Source of the DNA: Candidatus Thorarchaeota archaeon
GTDB lineage: Archaea > Asgardarchaeota > Thorarchaeia > Thorarchaeales > Thorarchaeaceae
Direction: 5' to 3'
Assembly (NCBI GenBank): GCA_016839245.1
Contig: JAEOUN010000066.1
Span: 1 to 13,554 of the forward strand
Length of the DNA stretch: 13,554 nucleotides
In this document: one piece after another, positions 5,958 through 13,471 of the stretch
How positions within the stretch are numbered: the first letter of the stretch is position 1
Layout of the letters: every line of letters starts with the position of its first letter
Notes under the pieces: generated by a model
What the model saw: the letters and a program-made list of their open reading frames with translations, nothing else
What the model was told of the DNA's origin: nothing
Databases searched by the model: none
Position numbers and translations under genes: made by a program

Positions 5958-7876
5958 TTGCCGATTGTCCTCCTCAAGACCATGAGCTTTCCAGGTGCTG
6001 CACGTGATATAGCCGTACTCAGATTATCTCTTTCAAACGCACGTTTCTTGGAAACCTTTCTTCTTACCAATATTGCAAAATCAACATCAGATGAAGTTAC
6101 TGTTTCTATCACAGTTTTTTCAAGTGGGCCAATTACTACATTAACCTTTGTTTCAAATCCATATTTTTGAAGTTCTTTTGCCATTACTCTAAGATCATTC
6201 ATAATTGAATTTCTATATTCGATGGCAGCACTTAGAGACAAACTCCACTGATCAGTGGCTATAGTACTTTGAAGTGTTAATCGCATACTCGTATCAATAC
6301 TCTCAGCTATCGCATCAACAATCGACTCTCTTTCTTCAGGTCTTACAAAGACTACTGCGTTAATTTTGTATGCAGCCGGTTTAATTGTTAGCCCGATGTC
6401 TTTTGAGAAGAATGGCTTTCCCTGTTTTCTTCGATAGACAAAGTAGACAATCATACCCACTGTTGTCCACGTTAATCCTAGAAGTCGACCCATTGGATGA
6501 AATAGAACGACCAATATCCAAATAGAGAAACAAGCAAAGGCACCGATAAGATTTGGAATAGGAATGACATATTTTTCACCCTTATATCCAATCTTTAGAT
6601 TGAAGGGCACTTTCCAAGTTCTATGGGTATCTTTGTCAGTCTGTCGTAGTATTATGAGTGAAATGTTAACTAGCAGATAGGATAACAAAGCACCAAAATT
6701 GTAGAGATCCGCAACCCAGTCAAGGTGTCCAAGTAATGCCATTGTTGCGCCAATTGAACCGAAAACAAAAATCGTCCGAATAGGTGTCCGCGTTTTAGGA
6801 TGCACCTTTGAAAACCATTTAGGAAGAAGACCAAAGTGGCTCATAGAGAAAACGACTCGGGATACTCCGATAATTCCAGTATTTGACGAGACAAGACAAA
6901 TTGCAAAACCTGTGAACGCGACGATAGGAACGAGGTAGATACCAATACTACCAATTGAACGAGCAAGTGCTGAAATTGGTGCATCAAGATTTGCGCCTAG
7001 TGTTTCCCAACTTACAATACCAAGACTGATAAAAGCAAGACCCACTGCAAAAACAAGAACAGCAATAACAGATAGTTTTGTCGCCCGGGGAATTGTTCGG
7101 TCAGGTCTCTTTGTTTCTTCTGCAGCTTGAGCGATTGATTCTATCCCTATGAAAGAGCTCATAGCAAGAGTCACAGCATAAAGAAAATTCTGGCCATCTG
7201 GATTACCACTCCAAAGATATGAAATATGTGCATATGATGTAGGAGATCCTGCTACTTGGATTTGAATGTTGAAAAGATGTAGATTGAAAGATAGTACAAG
7301 TCCCGCGATTATTATAGATGATAACACAATAAGATTGAGAGCTACCATTGTCATATTGAGATTGGAGGATTCTTTAATTCCTATAGTATTAATAACCATA
7401 AGTAAGATAACAAGAAGAAAAGACATGACACCAGTCATGCCAAATGTTAGAACTATTCCTAGAATTGTAAAGGTCAAAGTCGATGTCGCCAACCATGGAA
7501 GGAAGAATGAAAGATATCCTGTAGTAGCTATTGAGAACAGTGCAGTGCAGACAGTATAATCAAGCATAACGAACCATCCAGCAGCGAATCCAGCAAAATC
7601 GTTAATGGCCTTCATAGAGTAGACTTGAGCTCCACCGGCATAGGGATATGCAGTAGCAAGTTCAGCATAAGCAAGACCTGTTGCAATATAGGTGATCGCA
7701 GCAATAAGAAAAGCAAATGGAGCCCATCCAGCGGCATATGCAGCTACAAGGCCTAGGGCTACATAGATATCTGCACCAACATCAGCATAGCCCATTGCAA
7801 AAGATCCAAACCAACCAATATCTCGTTTTAATGATACTCTTGATTCGGCGGCTCCATCTCGGTATTTTTTAGCCAT
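5954..7876 (-). CDS. APC-family amino acid permease with C-terminal Usp-like domain
   Basis: This 640-residue protein begins with an APC superfamily transporter (about residues 15-480, roughly 12 membrane segments). Landmarks are FGSFAMGYADVGADIYVALG (23-42), the YPYAGGAQVY loop (78-87), GIESIAQAAEETKRPDRTIPRA (244-265) and SRVVFSMSHFGLLPKWF (339-355). Residues about 500-640 form a cytoplasmic Usp-like domain (INAVVFVRP, a long helix, VNVVIGP, VDFAILVRR, GKLMVLRR). Usp fusions to APC carriers are known in archaea. The nucleotide loop of this domain is again lost and basic (RRKVSKKR). The start ATG 7876 has GGTGATC 8 nt upstream and a TATA box behind it. It heads the cassette continuing into the RAM and Usp genes. 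The transported substrate is probably an amino acid or polyamine; which one is unknown. Confidence 0.92.
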   Translation of the reverse strand: MAKKYRDGAAESRVSLKRDIGWFGSFAMGYADVGADIYVALGLVAAYAAGWAPFAFLIAAITYIATGLAYAELATAYPYAGGAQVYSMKAINDFAGFAAGWFVMLDYTVCTALFSIATTGYLSFFLPWLATSTLTFTILGIVLTFGMTGVMSFLLVILLMVINTIGIKESSNLNMTMVALNLIVLSSIIIAGLVLSFNLHLFNIQIQVAGSPTSYAHISYLWSGNPDGQNFLYAVTLAMSSFIGIESIAQAAEETKRPDRTIPRATKLSVIAVLVFAVGLAFISLGIVSWETLGANLDAPISALARSIGSIGIYLVPIVAFTGFAICLVSSNTGIIGVSRVVFSMSHFGLLPKWFSKVHPKTRTPIRTIFVFGSIGATMALLGHLDWVADLYNFGALLSYLLVNISLIILRQTDKDTHRTWKVPFNLKIGYKGEKYVIPIPNLIGAFACFSIWILVVLFHPMGRLLGLTWTTVGMIVYFVYRRKQGKPFFSKDIGLTIKPAAYKINAVVFVRPEERESIVDAIAESIDTSMRLTLQSTIATDQWSLSLSAAIEYRNSIMNDLRVMAKELQKYGFETKVNVVIGPLEKTVIETVTSSDVDFAILVRRKVSKKRAFERDNLSTAISRAAPGKLMVLRRTIGK

Positions 7877-7883
7877 CGAATTC

Positions 7884-7926
7884 GATCACCAGAATTAATT
7901 AATTATACATCACTTTGATATATTTC
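7884..7926 (-). promoter_or_regulatory. Promoter and ribosome site of the APC permease operon
   Basis: On the minus strand GAAATATATC (7917-7926) looks like a BRE-like purine run joined to a TATA box. Transcription would start near 7894, giving a leader of about 18 nt that just contains the Shine-Dalgarno GGTGATC (7884-7890). The rest of the 252-bp gap up to 8128 shows no convincing gene or RNA. Confidence 0.55.
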
Positions 7927-8128
7927 AAAAGTTGCAGAAAAAGCCAATTTTGCATTCTAATAAGTATAGTCATCAAGCAAACTCATCCAATGAAACTTGA
8001 CTGGAAACTACTATCACTCAACGAGATACTAATGAATCTGCATGACTATCGAGTTTCTCTTTCTCTGTCAGTGGTGTGTAAGACTGAATTCATAGGACAC
8101 ATCAAACATCCAATCAAGCCCAAATCCT

Positions 8129-8536
8129 TCATTTCTTCACTTTTACTTTTACTTCAATTTCATTGATTCTTGCCTTCACCAGTTTTCTCACAAGTGAAGC
8201 GGGTAGAGGTTTTTCCTGAGTAAAATGAATCGTTCCAGCAGTAATTTCATACCCTTCCAGTTCCTCGGTACTCACCACCTTCGCACTCACCAGACGTTGC
8301 CACTTACCCTCCCAAAGTGCAAAGCTACAATGGTTCTTATAGGCAGCTACGCCTCCGATGTATTTTCCCTTGTACTTGAAAAACGGTATGCCGTAGCTGA
8401 TTACCTCCACAATACCGGGATCAACCTCCGTTATCTGCCTGCGAAGGGTTTCAAGCGCAGTCCGTTGCTCAGGAGGTAAACTCTCCAGATATTCATCAAC
8501 TGATAGAGCTTTTTTCATAAATGAACAATTGCACAT
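8129..8536 (-). CDS. DUF1801 (YdhG-like) domain protein
   Basis: This 135-residue small soluble protein matches the DUF1801/YdhG-like fold. It has SVDEYLESLPPEQRTALETLRRQI (12-35), the signature EVISYGIPFFKYKGKYIGGVAAYKNHCSFALWEGK (44-78) and a C-terminal TIHFTQEKPLPASLVRKLVKARINEI helix. Members are widespread in bacteria; some are discussed as iron-related or frataxin-fold proteins, but the function is not established. The start is uncertain. ATG 8536 gives MCNCSFMKK; an internal ATG at 8518 fits family N-termini equally well, and neither has a clear ribosome site. GC content over 8161-8520 is about 46% by hand count, somewhat above several nearby stretches, which could hint at acquisition from bacteria. 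It is divergent from the aminotransferase gene. Confidence 0.85.
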   Translation of the reverse strand: MCNCSFMKKALSVDEYLESLPPEQRTALETLRRQITEVDPGIVEVISYGIPFFKYKGKYIGGVAAYKNHCSFALWEGKWQRLVSAKVVSTEELEGYEITAGTIHFTQEKPLPASLVRKLVKARINEIEVKVKVKK

Positions 8537-8662
8537 TGTATTTTATCCGTTTGCATCAGGTACCAAACCAATAGCGCTTATTTTCATAGTTGATTTCTGG
8601 ATATAGACTACATCGAGCCACTCTTCCATTTGTTTATGATGGTACTTGGTTTGATAGTAAAC

Positions 8663-8703
8663 AATATACGTAGGATGAATAGCACAAACGCTCAGGGGTA
8701 TTA
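8663..8703 (+). promoter_or_regulatory. Promoter and ribosome site of the aminotransferase gene
   Basis: AATATAC (8663-8669) is a TATA-like box about 35 bp before the ATG, and AGGGG (8694-8698) is a ribosome site 5 nt before it. A start of transcription near 8691 would give a short leader. The 167-bp divergent gap 8537-8703 also serves the DUF1801 gene on the other strand. Confidence 0.5.
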
Positions 8704-9903
8704 ATGAAACTCGATATCACTCCACGCGCAGCTAATCTAAAATATGCTATTAGAGATATTGTCACAATTGCACGACAATACGAAAAACAAACAGGTCAAA
8801 AACCTCTCTATCTAAATATTGGAGACCCCATCGCCTACGACTGGAAAACTCCTCAATTTATGGTAGATGCACTCTGTAAAGCATCTCAAGATGGCTGGAA
8901 TGGTTATTCACCTTCAGAAGGAGAACCATTACTTAGAAAGGCTGCAGCAGAGAAAGAAAAACGAGTTAATGGAATTGATATAGATCCTGATCGAATGATT
9001 GTGACAGCAGGAGTCTCCGAAGCGATACAGTTCCTAACAGGAGCACTCATCAATAACGGTTCAGAGTTCCTTTTGCCTGGTCCTAGCTATCCTCCATATA
9101 TCTCATATGTCAAGTTCTTTGGCGGGAATCCTGTGGCATACAGGACCATTGAAGAGGATGATTGGAATCCTGATACCGATGACCTCAGAAAGAAAATCAC
9201 TGACAAGAGCGTAGCAATCCTCGTCATTAATCCAAACAATCCTACTGGATCTGTCTATAACGAGAAAACTCTCAAGGAAATTGTGAATATAGCTGGAGAA
9301 TATGGTCTCCCAATCATATCTGACGAGATATATGATCAGTTGACCTATGATGAAAAGCAAATCTCGATGGTTCGAATTGCTGATGATGTCCCTGTAATTG
9401 GATTCAATGGAGTGAGTAAGGTCTATCTTGCACCAGGCTGGCGAGTTGGGTATACTTATTTCCATGATACAAATGGTGAGTTAGACCCATTATATGAAGC
9501 AATGATGAGACAGGCACGAATCAGGATCTGCTTGAATGCTACAGCTCAGATTGCATCAATTGCCGCCATGCAGAGCGATGGTAGTCATCTTACAGAGACA
9601 ATGCGGAGAATGCGTCAGAGGAGAGACCTCATTCACAAACGACTCAATGAAATTGATTCTATCTCTACGAGATTGCCTGAAGCAGCTTTCTACATAATGC
9701 CTAAAATTGATTTCAGGGGTAGATGGGAAAATGATACTGAGTTCGTGAAAGATGTCTTGAGAGGAACAGGAGTAGTATTTGTTCCAGGTTCAGGATTTGG
9801 TGTAGAGTATGGTTCAGGACATTTCAGAAGTGTCTTTTTACCTCCTCCAGACATAATCACTGAGGCAATGAACCGATTGGAACAATTCATGGCTAGACAC
9901 TAG
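8704..9903 (+). CDS. Class I/II PLP aminotransferase, alanine aminotransferase-like
   Basis: This 399-residue fold-type I aminotransferase should be cytosolic and move an amino group between an amino acid and a 2-oxo acid with pyridoxal phosphate. The PLP lysine is K239 in NGVSKVYLAPGWRVGY. Other landmarks are NPNNPTG (176-182, with N179), SDEIYD (206-211, D207 binding the pyridine nitrogen, Y210 the phenol oxygen) and the substrate carboxylate arginine in HFRSVFL (R375). The N-terminal LYLNIGDPIAYDWKTPQFMVDAL and the YSPSEG loop resemble the AlaA-type alanine aminotransferases and their archaeal relatives more than aspartate-specific ones. The length is normal and all key residues are present. 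It is expressed from its own promoter. The membrane protein gene following after 50 nt may be co-transcribed but also has its own TATA-like box. Pyruvate/alanine specificity is likely, not proven. Confidence 0.93.
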   Translation: MKLDITPRAANLKYAIRDIVTIARQYEKQTGQKPLYLNIGDPIAYDWKTPQFMVDALCKASQDGWNGYSPSEGEPLLRKAAAEKEKRVNGIDIDPDRMIVTAGVSEAIQFLTGALINNGSEFLLPGPSYPPYISYVKFFGGNPVAYRTIEEDDWNPDTDDLRKKITDKSVAILVINPNNPTGSVYNEKTLKEIVNIAGEYGLPIISDEIYDQLTYDEKQISMVRIADDVPVIGFNGVSKVYLAPGWRVGYTYFHDTNGELDPLYEAMMRQARIRICLNATAQIASIAAMQSDGSHLTETMRRMRQRRDLIHKRLNEIDSISTRLPEAAFYIMPKIDFRGRWENDTEFVKDVLRGTGVVFVPGSGFGVEYGSGHFRSVFLPPPDIITEAMNRLEQFMARH

Positions 9904-9926
9904 AAGCGAATCAAAAAACCTCAAGG

Positions 9927-9953
9927 AATATAGGTAGGATTTTACTACTCGTT
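9927..9953 (+). promoter_or_regulatory. Possible leaderless promoter of the 278-residue membrane protein gene
   Basis: AATATA (9927-9932) is centred about 24 bp before the ATG at 9954, and no Shine-Dalgarno lies within 12 nt of the start. This geometry would put transcription start at or next to the ATG, as in archaeal leaderless transcripts. Confidence 0.4.
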
Positions 9954-10790
9954 ATGGCAAATTCCAAGGTTGTATTATACATGAGGAAATTTGCCGTCCC
10001 GATTCTATCAACAATTATACTTCTGACAATCATGATTGCAGCGTTCTTCCAAACCATAGGTGAATCAGGTTTTACAACTTTAATTCCTATAGATTCCATG
10101 GGAATTCAAGCAATCTCAATATTCATATTTCTGTCAATTGCATCGATTATCGGTGTGCTACTTGGTCTAGTACTGGGACCATTCCTGCTCTTTATGCATG
10201 CCAAGATTATTGGAAGAAAGAAAACATATTCAATTCAAGAGAGACCTCATCCAACAGGATTTGGTGGATTCAAGAGAGGTTTCTTCCCAGCTCTTATGGC
10301 AATTGATTTCTCAATGCATTTTGCTGGATTGACTTTATTCAAAGATCTACTCCTTGATGCGGATTGGGTTTTAACAGATTCAGGTCTAGTGTCTTGGCCC
10401 TTCGTATCATTGATTATTCTATTAATACCAACCCTTGTAATCTCCATGGGACTGTTTTCAGCTGTATGGATTTTACAGGATACTGGACTTGTATACAAAA
10501 CAGGAGATGAAGCAAGTAATTCGTCAGAACCGATTGAAACTAGAAGTGCGGGCGGATGGTATATGTCCATCTTAAGAGGTTATGCAGGAGTTGGGGCCAT
10601 TTTTGGGTTCTACACTTTTGTGATGACAGCTCTATCATTTGGTTCTATCCACATATCAGTTCCGTTAATTCTGATAGCAATGCCAATTATATTGATGATA
10701 ATGGCTGCACCAGGATTAGTCTTGTTTGATATAATTCAAGAAAGAATGCAAGAAAATACCAAGAGACTCGCTCAGAAATATGTCAAATAA
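9954..10790 (+). CDS. Multi-pass membrane protein, unknown function
   Basis: This 278-residue protein has about six hydrophobic segments, near residues 13-32, 52-82, 111-130, 146-174, 207-229 and 233-258. Polar loops include a basic stretch, KIIGRKKTYSIQERPHPTGFGGFKRG (84-109), and an acidic or polar loop, TGDEASNSSEPIETRSAGG (183-201). The C-terminus, IIQERMQENTKRLAQKYVK, is a charged helix on the inner side. I do not recognise the family; no transporter or enzyme motif stands out. It starts 50 nt after the aminotransferase gene on the same strand and ends at a hairpin shared with the convergent HIT gene. The short peptide overlapping the opposite strand in this region is a shadow reading frame. 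Confidence 0.82.
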   Translation: MANSKVVLYMRKFAVPILSTIILLTIMIAAFFQTIGESGFTTLIPIDSMGIQAISIFIFLSIASIIGVLLGLVLGPFLLFMHAKIIGRKKTYSIQERPHPTGFGGFKRGFFPALMAIDFSMHFAGLTLFKDLLLDADWVLTDSGLVSWPFVSLIILLIPTLVISMGLFSAVWILQDTGLVYKTGDEASNSSEPIETRSAGGWYMSILRGYAGVGAIFGFYTFVMTALSFGSIHISVPLILIAMPIILMIMAAPGLVLFDIIQERMQENTKRLAQKYVK

Positions 10791-10799
10791 TCTTGAGTA

Positions 10800-10823
10800 G
10801 GGAGAAGTGACAATGCTTCTCCC
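10800..10823. terminator. Perfect hairpin between convergent genes
   Basis: GGGAGAAG (10800-10807) and CTTCTCCC (10816-10823) are exact reverse complements around an 8-nt loop. They lie 9 nt after the stop of the membrane protein gene and 19 nt from the stop of the HIT gene on the other strand. The position suggests a two-way transcription end or an RNA 3'-end stabiliser; a moderately T-rich stretch follows on the plus strand. Confidence 0.6.
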
Positions 10824-10842
10824 ATTCCTTTGATTCGAAATT

Positions 10843-11322
10843 TCATGCTAATGCGTTGGAAATTCTTTCTTTCATAACTTTGGTAAACTCAAGAAACTCA
10901 TTTCCAGAGTATACTGGAGGCTCAATGTTTCGAGGATCTACGATACTATCACTAAAACGGTCACCAACAAGATATCTTGGAAAGAGATGCATGTGAAGAT
11001 GAGGAACTGTATTTCCATGTATCTCATAGTTAATCTTGGTGGCACCTGTGACTTCCTTCAAAACACGAGCTGTTATCATAACATCTTTGAGAAAAGCAAT
11101 AGCATCATCATTTGAGAGTTCATAGAGTTCAACTGCATGCTTTTTCGACATGATATAGCAAGTTCCTTTCAAGGGCACATTCGGATGTGCCTCAATCCAT
11201 GATGCATCAGTTTCCGCAAGAGTAACATAATCACCCGGTTGTGGTAGATTCCTACAAACTGGACAGCTCTTGCTATCGCACCACTGCATCCATTTCTCAT
11301 TCTTCTTCCAGAGGTAGCTCAT
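10843..11322 (-). CDS. HIT (histidine triad) family nucleotide-binding protein
   Basis: This 159-residue protein has the histidine triad H108-L-H110-M-H112-L-F in the context HGNTVPHLHMHLFPRY. These residues hydrolyse or transfer nucleoside monophosphates in enzymes of this superfamily, such as Hint-type phosphoramidases and dinucleoside polyphosphate hydrolases. An N-terminal C20-P-V-C23 pair, preceded by C15, may bind metal as in several HIT proteins. The middle YIMSKKHAVELYELSNDD matches the usual strand and helix before the triad. It is third in the operon with the regulator and the desaturase-like gene, 31 nt after the latter. ATG 11322 lacks a strong ribosome site, and a TATA-like AATATAAT lies just upstream, so a secondary promoter is possible. 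The substrate and the link to the flavoprotein are unknown. Confidence 0.92.
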   Translation of the reverse strand: MSYLWKKNEKWMQWCDSKSCPVCRNLPQPGDYVTLAETDASWIEAHPNVPLKGTCYIMSKKHAVELYELSNDDAIAFLKDVMITARVLKEVTGATKINYEIHGNTVPHLHMHLFPRYLVGDRFSDSIVDPRNIEPPVYSGNEFLEFTKVMKERISNALA

Positions 11323-11353
11323 ACTCGTTCAATTATATTCAAGAATTTCAATG

Positions 11354-12862
11354 TTACTTCGTTTTGAATACTACGCCAGTTTTCTTGCAGAGAATCTGGA
11401 TAACATTACGACCTGTATAGATACATCCAGGAACTCCACCACCGGGTAGAACCCATTGACCAGCCATATAGAAATTATCAAGTCTAGGCAGCGTTCGAGG
11501 AATTTGTTCCATAAGCGTCTTCTTGGTCATCAACCAACCCATTGGTGAACCTCTATGATTCAACGTATATCTCCATGAAGTGTAGGGAGTCGCAACATCA
11601 ATCATTTCAATCTGGGATGAAATTCCCGGATAATTGATCTCTAGTCGCATGATCAGCTCTTGAGCTATATTCTGTTTTGTAGCATTATAATCCTCGATAT
11701 TCTTTCTTAAATTGAACCAGTAATCCCATTCTGTTTCAAGCATGATTTGAATGACTGATTTCCCCTTAGGAGCAAATTCATCTCCATAGTTAAAGATTCT
11801 CAGAGGTAGCATAGTAACTGCTCGTTCTCCATATCTCAAGGGTTCTTTCAACAAGAACATAGTCATAGGCACATCTTCATCAAATTGCCTAGCGACACCA
11901 AGACTAACGACTATCATTGGATCATACGGTTTCCAAGTGTTGTAACGATTCGTAGTTTTTTCATCAAGATATATTCCGTCAAGCAAATCAAAGATAGTAC
12001 TCCTTCCATCTGCAGCTGATACAATGATATCAGCTCTATGTTCAGAACCATCACTCAATTCAATCCCTACAGCTTTACCATTTTCAACAAGGACTTTAGT
12101 GACAGTTGCTTTGTATTGAATTTGACCACCGAGCGATGTGTAATTGTCAACAATCGAATTAACAAACTCATGACAGCCATTCTTGAAGAGACCCAGTTGA
12201 CCAGCTGCTACACAGGCAATCATCATGATGACGAACCAAATAGGTCCATCCGGTGAAAAGAGGTTCCTGATTACTGTCTTTAGAAATGAATTCTGTAGAT
12301 AATTATCTGCATATGCAGCTGCTGACTTTGAATATTTACCTGTAAAGTATTTCATAAAGCCCCTCATTTGCCAAATCTCTCGGATAGAGTCGAAACGACT
12401 TTTCAACTCTGGAGGAGAGGCACTCATTCCAAGATCTGTCAATAAAGTAGAATCTCTCATCCAACGGATCTCTTTGATTAGACTATGAATCTCTTTTTCA
12501 TCATCAGGAGCTATTTCAATCAGGTCTTGTTCAAGTTGGTCAAGGTCCTTTGTAAAGTCAACAGATTTAGTTCTATTCTCATCGATGAACCTCAGATATG
12601 TCGTAAGATCTTCAATATCATAGGATCCTATAGCACCTATCTCTTTGTATACATCATAGATAGCTGTTCCAGGTTGATGGCAAATGAGAAAGTGTATCCC
12701 ACCATCAATGAGATATTCACCACGTCGCCAGACTGCTGCAACACCTCCTGGTTTTGAGTGGTGTTCGAAAATTTTACTCTCGTATCCATTCATCTGAGCA
12801 TAGCAGCCGGTTGCAAGACCAGCAAGTCCAGCTCCAATAATAATGATTGATTTTTCGCTCAT
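11354..12862 (-). CDS. Phytoene desaturase-like FAD-dependent oxidoreductase
   Basis: This roughly 502-residue flavoprotein of the CrtI/CrtN and retinol-saturase superfamily (COG1233 type) has an N-terminal dinucleotide fold. IIIIGAGLAGLATG provides G-x-G-x2-G (residues 10-15), followed by the acid in IFEHHSKPGGVAAVWRRG. Its mid-section strand IIVSAADG is typical. The C-terminal family signature FYMAGQWVLPGGGVPGCIYTGRNVIQ contacts FAD. Members desaturate, isomerise or saturate polyene or prenyl chains. No phytoene synthase or cyclase gene is nearby, so carotenoid synthesis is not implied. Start: I choose ATG 12862, 1 nt after the regulator's TGA, with GTGAG seven bases upstream. The GTG at 12874 would need a ribosome site only one base away and overlaps the regulator by 11 nt. 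It is the second gene of the GbsR-like operon. The substrate is unresolved. Confidence 0.9.
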   Translation of the reverse strand: MSEKSIIIIGAGLAGLATGCYAQMNGYESKIFEHHSKPGGVAAVWRRGEYLIDGGIHFLICHQPGTAIYDVYKEIGAIGSYDIEDLTTYLRFIDENRTKSVDFTKDLDQLEQDLIEIAPDDEKEIHSLIKEIRWMRDSTLLTDLGMSASPPELKSRFDSIREIWQMRGFMKYFTGKYSKSAAAYADNYLQNSFLKTVIRNLFSPDGPIWFVIMMIACVAAGQLGLFKNGCHEFVNSIVDNYTSLGGQIQYKATVTKVLVENGKAVGIELSDGSEHRADIIVSAADGRSTIFDLLDGIYLDEKTTNRYNTWKPYDPMIVVSLGVARQFDEDVPMTMFLLKEPLRYGERAVTMLPLRIFNYGDEFAPKGKSVIQIMLETEWDYWFNLRKNIEDYNATKQNIAQELIMRLEINYPGISSQIEMIDVATPYTSWRYTLNHRGSPMGWLMTKKTLMEQIPRTLPRLDNFYMAGQWVLPGGGVPGCIYTGRNVIQILCKKTGVVFKTK

Positions 12863-12863
12863 A

Positions 12864-13349
12864 TCACGACTCACTATCGCCTATTTTCATTAGTTTCTCT
12901 ATTGCATTATTCCAAACTTCAGCCATTTTGATTTGATAGGCAATAGCACTATTCAATTCTGAATCGTTCGTCTTTTTCATTTTCTCAAGATTTTTCAATT
13001 TTCTAATGAATTCTTGATTCACAATCTGAAATTGCTGAAGCATGGTTGTTATCAAATTAGATGAGGTAAGGAGGCGGTATTGATAGCCAGTCTTTCTAGA
13101 TCCAGCTCGCTCAACTACTCCATAGCTCTCAAGAGTCTTTAAAGCTCGATTAATTGAAGGAACAGAAGTGGGATATTTCGATTCAGGGAAAATTTCTCTG
13201 AGTCGTTTGGATAGACTTCGCTGAGACCACTCTTTTTGTTCAAGAAGCATGAGACCCTCAATCCAGCCACAATATTCAGGATAGCCATATCGATCGTATG
13301 ACTCTCCAATAATCATCATGAATGCTTTTCTCAAATCATCAGTTATCAT
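12864..13349 (-). CDS. GbsR/MarR-like winged-helix transcriptional regulator
   Basis: This 161-residue regulator has a winged helix-turn-helix domain at about residues 25-95. GWIEGLMLLEQKEWSQRSLSKRL leads into recognition-helix and wing sequence SVPSINRALKTLESYGVVERAGSRKTGYQYRLL. The pattern 'S-x-NRAL-LE-YG-V-x-GSRK-GY-Y' is typical of GbsR-type (COG1510-like) proteins. Residues 100-155 are helical and charged, probably a dimerising coiled coil (FIRKLKNLEKMKK). It is the first gene of the operon with the desaturase-like and HIT genes; its TGA is one base from the next ATG. A 10-bp palindrome immediately before the ATG is a likely self-regulatory site. The effector is unknown; GbsR of Bacillus responds to choline, but that should not be carried over. 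Confidence 0.85.
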   Translation of the reverse strand: MITDDLRKAFMMIIGESYDRYGYPEYCGWIEGLMLLEQKEWSQRSLSKRLREIFPESKYPTSVPSINRALKTLESYGVVERAGSRKTGYQYRLLTSSNLITTMLQQFQIVNQEFIRKLKNLEKMKKTNDSELNSAIAYQIKMAEVWNNAIEKLMKIGDSES

Positions 13350-13350
13350 T

Positions 13351-13376
13351 GGAATATTCCCACAATAGTATATATT
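13351..13376 (-). promoter_or_regulatory. TATA box and palindromic operator, probably leaderless
   Basis: GGAATATTCC (13351-13360) is a perfect 10-bp palindrome ending 1 bp before the regulator's ATG. A TATA box, TATATA (13369-13374) preceded by AAA, is centred about 23 bp before the ATG, so transcription would start at or beside the ATG. A protein on the palindrome would sit between TATA box and start site and block the polymerase. The weak GTGGGA at about 10 nt upstream of the ATG leaves a leadered mRNA possible. Confidence 0.55.
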
Positions 13377-13441
13377 TAGATGAATTTAAGTATTTCAATA
13401 TATTAAAATTCAGAAATTATAACGATGAAATTAGAATCCCA

Positions 13442-13469
13442 CAGGAAAAATGAAAGATGGAGAAAATCC
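13442..13469 (-). terminator. T-rich transcription stop for the gene at the right edge
   Basis: On the minus strand, just after the TGA of the truncated gene, the sequence is rich in T runs (ATTTTCTCC, then ATTTTTCC) without a strong hairpin. This is the usual look of archaeal intrinsic termination. Confidence 0.35.
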
Positions 13470-13471
13470 TA

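Noticed and set aside
7990..8166. Possible 58-residue plus-strand peptide (MKLDWKLLSLNEIL...) with a TATA-like box about 24 bp before the ATG
   Set aside because: It runs into the 3' end of the DUF1801 gene on the other strand, its C-terminus is just the complement of a lysine-rich tail, and no family or ribosome site supports it.
8564..8653. CAAACCAA and TTGGTTTG inverted pair in the divergent gap
   Set aside because: The arms are only 8 bp and 74 bp apart in AT-rich DNA, so chance is a sufficient explanation.
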